From: Enterococcus termitis
Lineage (GTDB): Bacteria; Bacillota; Bacilli; Lactobacillales; Enterococcaceae
NCBI RefSeq assembly: GCF_001730305.1
Contig: NZ_MIJY01000047.1
Location: forward strand, 113,064 to 177,063
Length of the DNA: 64,000 bases
Direction: 5' to 3'
Positions 43,270-53,117 of this stretch are shown one piece after another. The translations under genes were made by a program, and so were the position numbers. Position 1 is the first letter of the stretch; every line of letters begins with the position of its first letter. The notes under the pieces are model-generated. The model had not been told where the DNA came from and did no database searches. It saw only the letters and a program-made list of their open reading frames with translations.

Positions 43270-43746
43270 ATGAAAATTTATTTTGCAGGCCCAATGTTTG
43301 CTCAAGCAGACTTACGTTATAATGAGTATTTAGTAGAAAAAATCCGTGCTTTAGACCATTCTATCCATGTTTATTTGCCGCAGGAAAATGGTGCGATAAA
43401 TGATAAAACTGCCTATGCTGACAGTCAGATGATTGCACTTGCTGATACACAAAAAGTTCTCGAAAGTGATCTCTTGGTTGCTGTCTTGGACGGCGCGGTC
43501 ATCGATGCAGGTGTAGCTTCGGAAATTGGGGTCGCTTATGCCAAAAATATTCCAATGATTGGATTATATACAGATACTCGGCAGCAAGGAGCGGACAATC
43601 ACAAAAAACTGACTGCGTTAAACAATACTGCAGAAAATCAATTCCACTACTTAAACCTTTATACTGTCGGCTTGTTAAAATTGAATGGTTCAATCACAAC
43701 AGATGAACAATCCTTTTTATCATTGATTCAAGATCAGTTAAATTAG
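43270..43746 (+). CDS. Nucleoside 2-deoxyribosyltransferase
   Basis: A 158-residue enzyme of the N-deoxyribosyltransferase family: start MKIYFAGPMF, NxxxLxxSDxxVA-like DLLVAVLDGAVIDAGVASEIG, where the Glu of SEIG is the expected nucleophile. It swaps the base between deoxyribonucleosides in salvage. GGAGG precedes ATG 43270. Second gene of the cluster, 56 bases after the Eis-like gene. Confidence 0.85.
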   Translation: MKIYFAGPMFAQADLRYNEYLVEKIRALDHSIHVYLPQENGAINDKTAYADSQMIALADTQKVLESDLLVAVLDGAVIDAGVASEIGVAYAKNIPMIGLYTDTRQQGADNHKKLTALNNTAENQFHYLNLYTVGLLKLNGSITTDEQSFLSLIQDQLN

Positions 43747-43798
43747 TTGAAAAACTTAGCTCTACCTTTCTAAAAGAGAAGATTTTGGAGGAGATTTT

Positions 43799-44473
43799 AT
43801 GGCTATTGAATTTGAAGATCGACAAGAAAAAAGAGCATTTTACTTTTTGCTCATTTTCGGAATTATTACGTTACTCGTTAATATCGTGAAGATTTTTGTG
43901 GTACAGCCTACGGAACAATACGTATTACTAGCAGCTGAAATGGTTGCTGGTATTGCTGTGATCTTTGTTCCATTCATTTTTACAAGGTTCACTGGTTTGA
44001 TTTTTCCAAAAATGGTTCGCCTTTATTACTGGTTTTTTATTTGGATTGCTGTATTTCTTGGTACTGGGCTGCGTTTGATCATTGTTATTCCATTTTGGGA
44101 TAAAATTTTACATGCAGTCAGTCCTATACTTTTAGTGGCAGTGGGCTATGCAATTATCGGCTATTGTTTAAAAGAGACGGATTTTTCTAAAATCAGTCCT
44201 TGGTTGTTCATTATTATGGGGTTTGCCTTTGCTGGTTTATGTGGTGTTTTTTGGGAGTTTTGGGAGTTCATTTGTGATTCTATCGGAAATATGAACTTAC
44301 AGCGTTATATGACAGAAGCTGGACAACCCTATGTCGGTCGCGCCGCTTTGATGGATACGATGGGAGATCTATTGACAAATACGATCGGCGCTTTGATTTT
44401 AACTGTTTATAGCTTTTTTAAACGACACGATGCTGATTATTTTAAAGCCTATGCATTTAGAAAAGCGAACTAA
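43799..44473 (+). CDS. DUF2238 family membrane protein
   Basis: A 224-residue membrane protein with six hydrophobic segments and conserved loops WDKILHAVSPILL, FWEFWEFICD and DTMGDLLTNTIGA, typical of the DUF2238 (YjdF-type) family. The Asp/His/Glu residues in these loops could bind metal within the membrane. Function unknown. It is preceded by GGAGG and followed after 29 bases by the repeat protein. Confidence 0.72.
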   Translation: MAIEFEDRQEKRAFYFLLIFGIITLLVNIVKIFVVQPTEQYVLLAAEMVAGIAVIFVPFIFTRFTGLIFPKMVRLYYWFFIWIAVFLGTGLRLIIVIPFWDKILHAVSPILLVAVGYAIIGYCLKETDFSKISPWLFIIMGFAFAGLCGVFWEFWEFICDSIGNMNLQRYMTEAGQPYVGRAALMDTMGDLLTNTIGALILTVYSFFKRHDADYFKAYAFRKAN

Positions 44474-44502
44474 TTCTGCACGTAAAAAAAGGAGATGATC
44501 AT

Positions 44503-44856
44503 TTGGCTTCAATTTACAAAAAAACAGGTATGCTCTCGAGTGAAAAAATCGGTTCCTATGACTCAAGTAGTGTTTATAAGAAAACGGGCTTATTGTCGAG
44601 TGATAAAGTTGGTTCGTACAGCAATGGGAAAATTTACCGTAAAACTGGATTTTTATCAAATGAAACAATTGGATCATACGGAAATGGAAAAATCTATCGT
44701 AAAACTGGGGCTTTCGCAAATGAAAGAGTTGGTTCTTACGCCAACGGGAAAATCTATAAAAAGACTGGTATGCTTTCAACTGAAACAATCGGAACTTATA
44801 GTGGAGATGACGACGGAGCTGCGGCCGCAGCTTTACTTCTTTTAAACTTCGACTAA
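44503..44856 (+). CDS. Tandem-repeat protein, five 20-residue units
   Basis: A 117-residue protein starting at TTG 44503 with AAGGAG upstream. It consists of five imperfect 20- to 21-residue repeats of the form IYxKTGxLSxExIGSYxNGK (at about residues 4, 24, 44, 64 and 84) followed by an acidic DDDG and a hydrophobic Ala/Leu tail. Each unit has the alternating pattern of two short beta strands, so a small beta-solenoid or beta-meander is likely. No signal peptide, so cytoplasmic unless the tail inserts in the membrane. I do not recognise a characterised family; some 4-fold beta-flower-type proteins look alike. Confidence 0.7.
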   Translation: MASIYKKTGMLSSEKIGSYDSSSVYKKTGLLSSDKVGSYSNGKIYRKTGFLSNETIGSYGNGKIYRKTGAFANERVGSYANGKIYKKTGMLSTETIGTYSGDDDGAAAAALLLLNFD

Positions 44857-44927
44857 AAAATCTAGGAAAATATTAAAATCCAGTTTTGGTTGAAATTTAA
44901 ATCTGATGAAACGGCAAAATCTTTTAA

Positions 44928-44985
44928 AAATAGCCAGAAAACCACAAAAGCCGTTCTTTCAGCTTTTGTGGTTTTCTGGCTATTT
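44928..44985. terminator. Bidirectional terminator
   Basis: Perfect 24-bp inverted repeat, arms 44928-44951 and 44962-44985. It ends the Eis-like cluster and the convergent ohr gene. Confidence 0.9.
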
Positions 44986-45000
44986 CTCATTTATATCGTT

Positions 45001-45405
45001 TTATTCTACTTCTAACTCTACTGAAATATTACCTTTTGTTGCTTTTGAATAAGGACAAACTTCATGAGCTGCTTTTACTAATTCTTCTGCTGTTGCATGA
45101 TCTACATCATCAATTTTAACAGACAATACGACCCCAACTTGGAATCCTGTTTCTTCATCACTAAATAGTGAAACTGTTGCTTTTACAGTACTTTTTGAGT
45201 GAATGTTTTTTTGTCCCATCACTAGTTCCAAGGCACTATTAAAGCAAGAACTGTAGGCAGCGGCAAATAATTGTTCTGGATTTGTTTTGTTTTCCTTATG
45301 TGGCCCAGGAGATGTCACTTGATAGCTGAAAGATTTATCTGGTGAATACACTTCACCTTCTCTTCCGCCAGTATTAATGATTGTTGTTGAGTAAATTTTC
45401 TTCAT
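45001..45405 (-). CDS. ohr: Organic hydroperoxide resistance protein Ohr
   Basis: A 134-residue OsmC/Ohr-family peroxidase. The two catalytic cysteines are in YSSCFNSAL and EVCPYSKAT, and the ER/AHK features of Ohr (GREGEVYSPD) are present. It reduces organic hydroperoxides using a dihydrolipoyl reductant. An OhrR-type dyad sits in the promoter region, and an OhrR homologue is encoded 175 bases upstream. Confidence 0.9.
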   Translation of the reverse strand: MKKIYSTTIINTGGREGEVYSPDKSFSYQVTSPGPHKENKTNPEQLFAAAYSSCFNSALELVMGQKNIHSKSTVKATVSLFSDEETGFQVGVVLSVKIDDVDHATAEELVKAAHEVCPYSKATKGNISVELEVE

Positions 45406-45446
45406 GTTGTTTTCCTCCTATCGATTCGTTGTGCATATATCTATCA

Positions 45447-45461
45447 TACAATTAAATTGTA
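45447..45461. promoter_or_regulatory. OhrR operator
   Basis: TACAATTAAATTGTA, a 15-bp dyad matching the known OhrR site (TACAATT-AATTGTA). It overlaps a TATGAT box of the minus-strand ohr promoter (45442-45447). Confidence 0.82.
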
Positions 45462-45579
45462 CACAACATTTTTAGATAAGTACATTACTTTGCTTATAGA
45501 TTTATCACCTTTCAAACAAAAAGTCGGTCATAAAACACAACTATTTTGATCCTTGTTGCTTGATATCAATAGGCTCAAG

Positions 45580-46026
45580 CTAATCATTGTGAGTGATTTG
45601 GGCAATCTGTACACTCAGATTATTGATCTGCTTGATCAATGTAAAATAATCCGATCCTTCTACAGATAATTGTGTCAAGCAGCCTTCTACCTTTTCATAA
45701 ATTTCCTGCTCCAACTGGATCGCCTTTTCTGAAAGAGAAATTATGACAGTCCGTTCATCTTCAGCGAAACGATTGCGATGGATAAACCCATTATTCTCCA
45801 TTCTTTTCAACATAGGAGTCAATGTTCCGGTGTCCAACGCTAATTTTTCACCAAGATCTGTGATTCGCTGATCTGAATGTTCCCATAATACAAGTAAAAC
45901 TAAATATTGCGGATAGGTCAGTTTAAATGGTTTCAATGCTTTTGTGTACATTCTATTGAACTGCTTTGATACCGTTTGTAAGGAAAAACATAGTTGTTCT
46001 TCCAGCTTTCTTGTCTTTTTTTCCAT
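45580..46026 (-). CDS. ohrR: OhrR-type MarR regulator
   Basis: A 148-residue MarR protein. The peroxide-sensing Cys is in LEEQLCFSLQT (Cys13), the position of Cys15 in B. subtilis OhrR, and the Tyr residues of its hydrogen network are in FNRMYTKAL and LTYPQYLVLL. A second Cys (GCLTQ, near 126) may form an intermolecular disulfide. The winged helix is ITDLGEKLALDTGTLTPMLKRMENNGFIHR. It sits directly downstream of a TMEM175-like gene (one base between) and upstream of ohr. Confidence 0.9.
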   Translation of the reverse strand: MEKKTRKLEEQLCFSLQTVSKQFNRMYTKALKPFKLTYPQYLVLLVLWEHSDQRITDLGEKLALDTGTLTPMLKRMENNGFIHRNRFAEDERTVIISLSEKAIQLEQEIYEKVEGCLTQLSVEGSDYFTLIKQINNLSVQIAQITHND

Positions 46027-46027
46027 A

Positions 46028-46993
46028 TTATCCCTCTTTTGACTGTCTTGGTCTTTGGTCTTTGTTCGTAATCATTTTTGTATAATCGTCGATTTGCTGC
46101 CTTTGAGTGATCAATTTTTCTTTCTTATGTTCTAAATGATCCTTTTGAGAAGGATCTGTGGTCTTCACTAATTCTTCATCGATTTCATTGATTTTGCGCT
46201 CTACTTCGATTTGCCATTGCTTATTGAATTGCTGCCACCATTTTGGATCTCTTTGTGCACCTTGTGCATTATTCATCGATGAACGTAATAAAGCTGAATA
46301 TTTTTGGAAGCCATTTTCCCATGGTTGATTTTGTGACTGAAAATAATAATGCTTTTGTTCATCGTTCATTTGTTCTACATAAATGTCTTCTTCATGCGTA
46401 ACGATATTTTGTAAAAAGCCGAAAATTGGTAGTCCAAGGTAAACGATTAAACCTAATTGCGGATAAAAATAGGCTAAAATCAAGATAAAAATCCTAAAAA
46501 TAAAAGCGCCACGATGCTTTACTCTGATTTTCTTTTGAATCCCTTCATCGACCTTTTTATTTTCATTGATTTGCTGTTCTAGCGAATTAAGTAAAATTTG
46601 TAAAAAGATCGTGACGATAAAGGTCAATAATCCATACATCAAAACAATTTCTCTATTCGTATCTTCAATCAAGAGTCTAGTAAAAGCAGGTACAAGAGAA
46701 AGGAAAAACATCAAGATCATATAGACTACGAAATCCTTATTTTTGATTTTTTCTACTAGATTGAACACTTGAGCAGTCTGATACCATAAATTTCCAACAA
46801 AACAAAAGCTGATAAAGTAAATGCCAATAGCACGAAGCAACAATTCCATTTCAATATTGCCAGACTGAGTTAGCTTTATAGGCAGATCTAGTACCATGAT
46901 CGTAATGATGATCGCTATGATCGCATCTCCGAGCATGACGACTCTTTCCTTCATTTTCTCCAAAGTGATCACTCCAATCGATTTACTCTTCAT
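46028..46993 (-). CDS. TMEM175-like channel protein with cytosolic coiled coil
   Basis: A 321-residue protein with six hydrophobic segments in the first 200 residues, starting ERVVMLGDAIIAIIITIMVLDL, a variant of the FSDAxxAI motif of bacterial TMEM175 potassium-channel proteins (here LGD). Residues 205-321 are a charged, helical cytoplasmic tail. Its stop is one base before the ohrR start, so the two are cotranscribed and the channel may be under OhrR control. Ion selectivity cannot be read from the sequence. Confidence 0.7.
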   Translation of the reverse strand: MKSKSIGVITLEKMKERVVMLGDAIIAIIITIMVLDLPIKLTQSGNIEMELLLRAIGIYFISFCFVGNLWYQTAQVFNLVEKIKNKDFVVYMILMFFLSLVPAFTRLLIEDTNREIVLMYGLLTFIVTIFLQILLNSLEQQINENKKVDEGIQKKIRVKHRGAFIFRIFILILAYFYPQLGLIVYLGLPIFGFLQNIVTHEEDIYVEQMNDEQKHYYFQSQNQPWENGFQKYSALLRSSMNNAQGAQRDPKWWQQFNKQWQIEVERKINEIDEELVKTTDPSQKDHLEHKKEKLITQRQQIDDYTKMITNKDQRPRQSKEG

Positions 46994-47033
46994 TATTTTA
47001 TAGCAAAAATGAATTTTAGCAATCTTTTTGAAT

Positions 47034-47081
47034 CAAAAAAGAGGATCGTGAACACAGCTTTGTTTGCTAGTCCACGATCCT
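47034..47081 (-). terminator. Terminator of clpB
   Basis: AGGATCGTG (47081-47073) / CACGATCCT (47050-47042) on the minus strand followed by CUUUUUU. It lies 35 bases after the clpB stop. Confidence 0.82.
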
Positions 47082-47115
47082 GCAAAAGTCTTAACACTTC
47101 TTTTCTCTCTCTTGA

Positions 47116-49719
47116 TCAGTCTTCCAAGGCTTCATTTTCAAAAACTAGTTGATTGTTCAACAGACTGATCGTTACTTTTGTTTTTGGCAAAACTCTTCCT
47201 GAAACGATTTCTTTTGCTAATGGTGTTTCTAATTCTTTTGTGATAAAACGTTTCAGCGGACGGGCACCATATGCGGGATCATAGCCACTCTCTGCAATCC
47301 ATGTTTTTGCTTCATCAGAAATCACTAATTCAATTTCTTGATGCTCCAACCGTTTTGCTAATTGAGCAGTCATTTTTCCAATGATGCCTTTGACATTTTC
47401 CAAGCTTAATGGCGTGAATAAAATAGTATCATCGATTCTGTTTAAGAATTCCGGTTTAAACTTACCACGCAGAATCGTCATTACTTGCTCTTCTACTTCT
47501 TCTGGAATGGTTCCTTCTGAAGTCACTCCTTCAAGCAACAGTTGAGAGCCAATATTACTTGTCATGATCAAGACCGTATTTTTGAAATCAACAACCCGTC
47601 CTTTAGAATCGGTCAAGCGACCATCATCTAATACTTGGAGTAAAATGTTGAACACATCAGGATGTGCTTTTTCGATTTCATCTAATAAGACGATTGTATA
47701 TGGATTGCGACGAACGGCTTCGGTTAATTGACCGCCTTCTTCGTAACCGATATATCCTGGAGGCGCTCCAACTAAACGAGACACGCTATGTTTTTCCATA
47801 TACTCACTCATATCGATTCGAACCATGTGATCTTCTGAATCGAAGAGGTCCTCGGCTAAAGCTTTAGCTAGTTCTGTTTTCCCAACACCTGTTGGTCCTA
47901 AAAATAGGAAGGAGCCTAATGGGCGGTTTGGATCTTGCAGACCAGCTCGTGAACGAATCACAGCATCGCTTACCGCATCTACTGCTTCATCTTGACCAAT
48001 AACGCGTTTATGCAGGGTTTCGTTTAATTTCATTAATTTTTCCCGTTCACCTTCAACTAACTTGGTCACAGGAATCCCAGTTAAACGACCGACCACTTGT
48101 GCAATTTCATTTTCAGTCACTGCTTCTTGTACCATACGAACGTTATCTTTCGCATTTTTAGCTTCAAGTTGTTTTAGTTCTTCTTCTAATTGGGGAATCG
48201 TACCATGGCGAAGCACAGCTGCTCTTTCTAAATCATAATTGTTTTCAGCATCTTCTAGTTCATGTTTGGCTTTATCGATTTCTCCACGTTTATTACTGAC
48301 AGCATTGACTTCTTCTTTTTCTGTTTCCCATTGCATCTTCATCGCATTGGCTTCTTCACGAAGATCTGCTAATTCCTCTTGTAAAGCGTTCAAACGCTTT
48401 TTACTAGCATCATCGGACTCTTTCTTCAATGCTGCTTCTTCGATCTCTAATTGCATCAATCGACGTGTTACTTGGTCGAGTTCTGTCGGCATTGAATTCA
48501 TTTCAACCCGAATCGTTGCACTCGCTTCGTCGACTAAATCGATAGCTTTATCTGGTAAGAAACGATCTGTAATGTAACGATCTGATAAAGTTGCAGCTGC
48601 GACTAATGCATTATCATGGATATTCACGCTATGATGAATTTCAAAACGTTCTTTTAGTCCACGTAAAATACTGATCGTATCTTCAACGGTTGGTTCTTTT
48701 ACTAAAACTTTTTGGAAACGCCGTTCTAAGGCCTTGTCTTTTTCCATATATTGACGATATTCATCCAACGTTGTAGCACCGATCAAATGTAGCTCACCAC
48801 GAGCAAGCATTGGTTTTAACAAGTTTCCAGCATCCATACTACCTTCTGTTTTGCCAGCACCTACGATGTTATGAATTTCGTCAATGAAAAGTATAATACG
48901 ACCGTCACTTTTCTTCACTTCTTTTAACACAGCTTTTAACCGTTCTTCAAATTCGCCACGGAATTTAGCGCCGGCAATCAACGCACCCATATCTAATGAA
49001 AAAATCGTTTTGTCCTTTAGATTTTCAGGTACATCTTTGCGAACGATCCGTTGGGCTAAGCCTTCGATGATTGCTGTTTTACCAACGCCGGGCTCACCGA
49101 TCAACACTGGATTATTTTTTGTTTTACGTGAAAGAATTCGAATCACATCTCGAATCTCCTCATCACGTCCAATGATTGGATCTTGGTTACCGCTTTTAAC
49201 TTGCTGAACCAAATCTACCCCATATTTTTCTAGTGCTTTGTATTGTTCTTCTTGATTTTGAGAAGTCACACGATCTCCTCCTCTCATGTCTTCAATGTTT
49301 TTACGCAATTCCTTTTCAGTGATTCCTTGACTTGTTAGATATTTCGTCAAGCGATAGTTTTTCAATTTCATCAATGCTAAAATCACGATTTCTGTTGCCA
49401 AAAATTCATCTTGAAACGATTCTCTTAGTTTATCGGCTTCACCTAGCAAGTTAAACAGATTTTGGCTCATGTTTTGACCATATTGAACATTACCACCTTG
49501 AACACTTGGATATTCATCAAGCGCATGATCTACCTCACGCTCAAACGCATCAACATCAACACCAGCATCTGTATAAAAATTCCGACCAAAATGATTCGGC
49601 TGTAGAAAAATTTTCCATAAATGAGCAATATCGATTTCTTGATGACGACGAGCAACTGCGATCTGCTGCGCTTCAGCAATCGCTTCTTGTAACGTAGAAG
49701 TCATTTTTTCAATATTCAT
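47116..49719 (-). CDS. clpB: ATP-dependent disaggregase ClpB
   Basis: An 867-residue class 1 AAA+ chaperone. N-domain (Clp_N repeats, 1-145), AAA1 with GEPGVGKT and [11 protein letters not shown], the M-domain coiled coil (about 405-525, [24 protein letters not shown]), AAA2 with [14 protein letters not shown], and the C-terminal D2-small domain. No ClpP-binding IGF loop. It disaggregates proteins with DnaK. ATG 49719 has AGGAGG upstream; the frame stays open to 49857 through the leader repeat but has no site there. Two CtsR boxes at the promoter indicate heat-shock control. Confidence 0.96.
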   Translation of the reverse strand: MNIEKMTSTLQEAIAEAQQIAVARRHQEIDIAHLWKIFLQPNHFGRNFYTDAGVDVDAFEREVDHALDEYPSVQGGNVQYGQNMSQNLFNLLGEADKLRESFQDEFLATEIVILALMKLKNYRLTKYLTSQGITEKELRKNIEDMRGGDRVTSQNQEEQYKALEKYGVDLVQQVKSGNQDPIIGRDEEIRDVIRILSRKTKNNPVLIGEPGVGKTAIIEGLAQRIVRKDVPENLKDKTIFSLDMGALIAGAKFRGEFEERLKAVLKEVKKSDGRIILFIDEIHNIVGAGKTEGSMDAGNLLKPMLARGELHLIGATTLDEYRQYMEKDKALERRFQKVLVKEPTVEDTISILRGLKERFEIHHSVNIHDNALVAAATLSDRYITDRFLPDKAIDLVDEASATIRVEMNSMPTELDQVTRRLMQLEIEEAALKKESDDASKKRLNALQEELADLREEANAMKMQWETEKEEVNAVSNKRGEIDKAKHELEDAENNYDLERAAVLRHGTIPQLEEELKQLEAKNAKDNVRMVQEAVTENEIAQVVGRLTGIPVTKLVEGEREKLMKLNETLHKRVIGQDEAVDAVSDAVIRSRAGLQDPNRPLGSFLFLGPTGVGKTELAKALAEDLFDSEDHMVRIDMSEYMEKHSVSRLVGAPPGYIGYEEGGQLTEAVRRNPYTIVLLDEIEKAHPDVFNILLQVLDDGRLTDSKGRVVDFKNTVLIMTSNIGSQLLLEGVTSEGTIPEEVEEQVMTILRGKFKPEFLNRIDDTILFTPLSLENVKGIIGKMTAQLAKRLEHQEIELVISDEAKTWIAESGYDPAYGARPLKRFITKELETPLAKEIVSGRVLPKTKVTISLLNNQLVFENEALED

Positions 49720-49738
49720 AGAATTACCTCCTAATTTT

Positions 49739-49976
49739 AAAAGCTGATCAGACCGTTTAACTCTGATGAAAAATAGGAAAATCAGTCTGTGACGTTCTTG
49801 GTCAATTACAGAGTTTATCTTTTTTCCAAAGAGTTGGTCTGAGAAGCTAGATAACATAAAAGCTGATCAGACCGTTTAACTCTGACGAAAAATAGGAAAA
49901 TCAGTCTGTGACGTTCTTAGTCACTTACAGAGTTTATCTTTTTTCCAAAGAGTTGGTCTGAGAAGCTAGTCAGTAA
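49739..49976 (-). repeat. Tandem 119-bp structured repeat in the clpB leader
   Basis: Two nearly identical units, 49739-49857 and 49858-49976, with only about ten differences, and a decayed third start (49975-49994). Each unit closes on itself: AGCT and TCAGACC near one end pair with GGTCTGA and AGCT near the other. Inside, AACTCTG can pair either with CAGAGTT or with AGAGTT next to the outer stem. It lies within the untranslated leader of the clpB mRNA. Confidence 0.8.
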
Positions 49977-50063
49977 AAACTGATCTAGGCAGCTATATAA
50001 ATAGTACCGTTTCTTTTTCAAAAAAGCAGTACATCTTTTGTCCTATTTTTCAAGGTCTAAAGA

Positions 50064-50119
50064 CTGACCTACTTTGACCTTACGCAATAATTATACTCTT
50101 TTGGTCAGTAAAGGTCAAA
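50064..50119 (-). promoter_or_regulatory. clpB promoter with two CtsR boxes
   Basis: Minus-strand -35 TTGACC (50113-50118), 17-base spacer, -10 TATAAT (50090-50095). Box 1, GGTCAGTAAAGGTCAAA (50103-50119), covers the -35; box 2, AGGTCAAAGTAGGTCAG on the minus strand (50064-50080), covers the start. Both match the CtsR heptad pair RGTCAAA-3-RGTCAAA. Confidence 0.88.
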
Positions 50120-50207
50120 CGAAATCCATCTCTTTCTTTATCTATTTTTATGATAACGCAATAGGCAATTTTAGCAACTGTTATGCAGGCAAAATGAATA
50201 GAAAAAT

Positions 50208-50252
50208 AGTGCCTCAAAAAAATCAGACCAAAACTAATTTTTTGAGGTCACT
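50208..50252 (-). terminator. Terminator of the mgtA operon
   Basis: CCTCAAAAAA (50212-50222) / TTTTTTGAGG (50238-50247) with flanking AGTG/CACT pairing; U-rich tail on the minus strand. The rest of 50120-50366 is non-coding with nothing else recognised. Confidence 0.65.
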
Positions 50253-50366
50253 ATAAAAGGTTTACTTTGGCACAATTCACTTAAGATTGGAAAGTCACAC
50301 ATTGAGTCTCATGGTTTATTTACATTTAACTAAAATCGTGACGTTACCTCCCAATCAAGAACAATT

Positions 50367-53027
50367 TTATAACAATTCTCCATACCGTTTAACATAAAAG
50401 CTTTTAACAATCATCACTAAGAATAAATAGGCAAAAATCGTAATGCCTAACAATACAAAGTAATTTGCTGGTAAGACAGATAAACCTAGGTTTCGTCCGA
50501 AAGCTGTGAATGGCAAAACTGTTCCTACTACTATTCCCAAAGAAGTGATTGTTGTTAAAATGAACGATGCTCGACTTTGAATAAACGGTAATTTTGGTGT
50601 CCGCAACGTATGAATCACAAGCATTTGAGACCAAAGAGACTCGATAAACCAACCAGCATGGAAAACAGCAATAAAAGCGGCTTGTTGTGCTGGAGCTAGT
50701 TCATGATAATTTCCACCGATCACCTGAGGACAGATAACAAAATACATGAATAAATATGTTGTAATATCAAAGACAGAACTAGTTGGTCCCAACCATTTCA
50801 TAAATGAACCGATTTTGGAAGAATCCCATTTTTTCGGCGTATCTAAATATTCATTATCAACATGATCCCAAGGTATGGACATACAAGAAATATCATAAAT
50901 CAAATTCAAGAACAATAGTTGCAATGGCAACATCGGTAAAAATGGTAAAAAGATACTCGCAATAACTACGGAAAACATATTGCCAAAATTGGAACTAGCT
51001 GTCATTTTAACATATTTCATAATATTGCCAAATGTTGTTCTTCCTGCCAATAGACCACGTTCTAAAACCATCAAATCTTTTTCTAATAGAATCACATCAG
51101 CAGATTCTTTGGCAATATCAACTGCAGTATCGACAGAAATACCTACATCTGCCTCCTTCATTGCTGGTGCATCATTAATCCCATCTCCCATAAAACCGAC
51201 GGTATGTCCAGCAGCTCTTAAGGTTTCAACGATCCTTGTTTTTTGCTGAGGTGTCAACTTAACAAAAATATTGTATTTCTCAACGATTGTTTTCAATTCA
51301 ACATCGTTCATCTTTGCAACTTCATTTCCTGTCACCATTTGTTCATTTGCCAAACCAACTTGTTTACAGACGGATTTCGTCACTAAAGCATTATCTCCTG
51401 TTAACACCTTTACACCTACGCCATGTTTTGCTAGTGCTTCTAGTGCTGCTTTGGTCGTCTCTTTTGGCGGATCTAAAAAGGCTAGATAACCAATCAGAAC
51501 CATTTCATGCTCATCAGATACAGAAAATTCATCGACACTGGCTGGATTTGTTTTTTGTGAAACTGCTAATACTCGTAAGCCTTCTTCATTCAGTCTTTCC
51601 ACTGTTTTTAGGAGCTCATTTTTTATTTTTTTCGTTAGAGGTGTGACTGTTCCTTGATAATCAACATAGCTAGAAATTTCAAGCATTTCTTCAACAGCAC
51701 CTTTAGTGATCATCTGTGTTTTTCCTTTGCGGTCTTCGATAACAACACTCATTCTTCGACGTTTAAAGTCAAACGGAATTTCATCTACTTTGCGATAATC
51801 TTCAGACTCAATTGATAGTTCTTTTTTAGCCGCATCAATAATTGCAACATCCATCAAGTTTTTCAAACCAGTTTGATAATAGCTGTTAAAAAATGCATGA
51901 CGCAAGACACGAGCATCTTCTTTTCCAGCACAATCTAAGTGATATTCCAAAATAATTTTATCCTGTGTCAGCGTTCCTGTCTTATCTGTACATAAAACAT
52001 CAATAGCCCCAAAATTTTGAATCGCATTCAGATTCTTGATGATCGTTCCTTTTTTTGCCATACTTGAAGCACCTTTGACAAGATTTGTTGTAACGATCAT
52101 CGGTAACATTTCAGGTGTTAACCCAACTGCAACAGATAACCCGAAGAGAAAGGCTTCGAACCAATCACCTTTAGTCAACCCATTGATTAGAAAAACTGCT
52201 GGTGCCATCACAAGCATAAAACGAATCAATAGCCATGAAGTTTTACTGATACCTGTTTCAAAATTTGTTTGTGGATTTTTTTCAGATACATCTTTCGCAA
52301 CCTTACCAAACAATGTATTGTCACCTACAGAGAAAACAACTCCTTCTGCGCTTCCACTAATGACGTTACTTCCCATAAACACAATATTCTCATAGTCTGT
52401 TTCCATGGCTTCTTTAACTAATTGGTAATCCGCTTTTTTCTCTACAGGATAACATTCCCCAGTCATTGCGGATTGGGAGACAAATAGATCTTTCGTTTTA
52501 GTTAAACGGATATCTGCTGGAATCAAGTCTCCTGCGGACAGTTTGACAATATCACCGCAGACGATGTCTTCGATTGGCAGTTCAATTGCTTTTTGTCTAC
52601 GAAGCACCGTTGCAGTTACCTTGACCATATTTTTTAATTTTTCCGCTGCTTGATTTGATTTAACTGATTGGATCAACGTCATCGTACCACTGATCAAAAC
52701 CATTACCACAATAATAATCACACCAACCAAGTCACGTTCTTCTGGTGCTGCAATCACATAGTCAGTGATAAAAGAAATGATTGCCAAAGTGATCAGTACG
52801 ATCGTGAATGGTGTAATGTATGCTTTTAAGATTTCAATAATCATAGAATTCTTTTTGCCTTGAGTGATTACGTTTTCCCCATAGCTTTCTCTGGCAAGTA
52901 CTGATTGTTGATGCGTCAATCCTCTTTTTGAAGATTTTAATAACGTCAAAATAGTTTCTACTGAGTTTCGTGCAAAATATTCATAGGACTGATTGTTTTT
53001 TTTGTTTAATACTGCTCTTTTTTCCAT
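50367..53027 (-). CDS. mgtA: Magnesium-translocating P-type ATPase MgtA
   Basis: An 886-residue P3B-type ATPase. Landmarks: N-terminal cytosolic domain, the TGE loop (SAMTGECYP), phosphorylation site DKTGTLTQDK, KGAVEEML nucleotide-binding region and the hinge MGDGINDAPAMKEAD. Ten transmembrane helices, with the polar NLIYDISCMSIPWDHVDNEYL loop between M5/M6-type helices characteristic of MgtA/MgtB. It imports Mg2+ at the cost of ATP. It follows an MgtC-like gene and a small ORF, and the leader carries an M-box, so it is induced at low Mg2+. Confidence 0.95.
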   Translation of the reverse strand: MEKRAVLNKKNNQSYEYFARNSVETILTLLKSSKRGLTHQQSVLARESYGENVITQGKKNSMIIEILKAYITPFTIVLITLAIISFITDYVIAAPEERDLVGVIIIVVMVLISGTMTLIQSVKSNQAAEKLKNMVKVTATVLRRQKAIELPIEDIVCGDIVKLSAGDLIPADIRLTKTKDLFVSQSAMTGECYPVEKKADYQLVKEAMETDYENIVFMGSNVISGSAEGVVFSVGDNTLFGKVAKDVSEKNPQTNFETGISKTSWLLIRFMLVMAPAVFLINGLTKGDWFEAFLFGLSVAVGLTPEMLPMIVTTNLVKGASSMAKKGTIIKNLNAIQNFGAIDVLCTDKTGTLTQDKIILEYHLDCAGKEDARVLRHAFFNSYYQTGLKNLMDVAIIDAAKKELSIESEDYRKVDEIPFDFKRRRMSVVIEDRKGKTQMITKGAVEEMLEISSYVDYQGTVTPLTKKIKNELLKTVERLNEEGLRVLAVSQKTNPASVDEFSVSDEHEMVLIGYLAFLDPPKETTKAALEALAKHGVGVKVLTGDNALVTKSVCKQVGLANEQMVTGNEVAKMNDVELKTIVEKYNIFVKLTPQQKTRIVETLRAAGHTVGFMGDGINDAPAMKEADVGISVDTAVDIAKESADVILLEKDLMVLERGLLAGRTTFGNIMKYVKMTASSNFGNMFSVVIASIFLPFLPMLPLQLLFLNLIYDISCMSIPWDHVDNEYLDTPKKWDSSKIGSFMKWLGPTSSVFDITTYLFMYFVICPQVIGGNYHELAPAQQAAFIAVFHAGWFIESLWSQMLVIHTLRTPKLPFIQSRASFILTTITSLGIVVGTVLPFTAFGRNLGLSVLPANYFVLLGITIFAYLFLVMIVKSFYVKRYGELL

Positions 53028-53117
53028 TACTTTCGCCTTCTTCCTAAAATTAACTCTTTGTTTGCTTTTTTTAGAGTTTAGGCTGATAAAAAGAAATGCT
53101 GCTAAACGAGAATATGG

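Noticed and set aside
49720..49857. 46-residue extension of ClpB
   Set aside because: The extension is read from the leader repeat, has no ribosome-binding site, and is not part of ClpB; ATG 49719 has AGGAGG.
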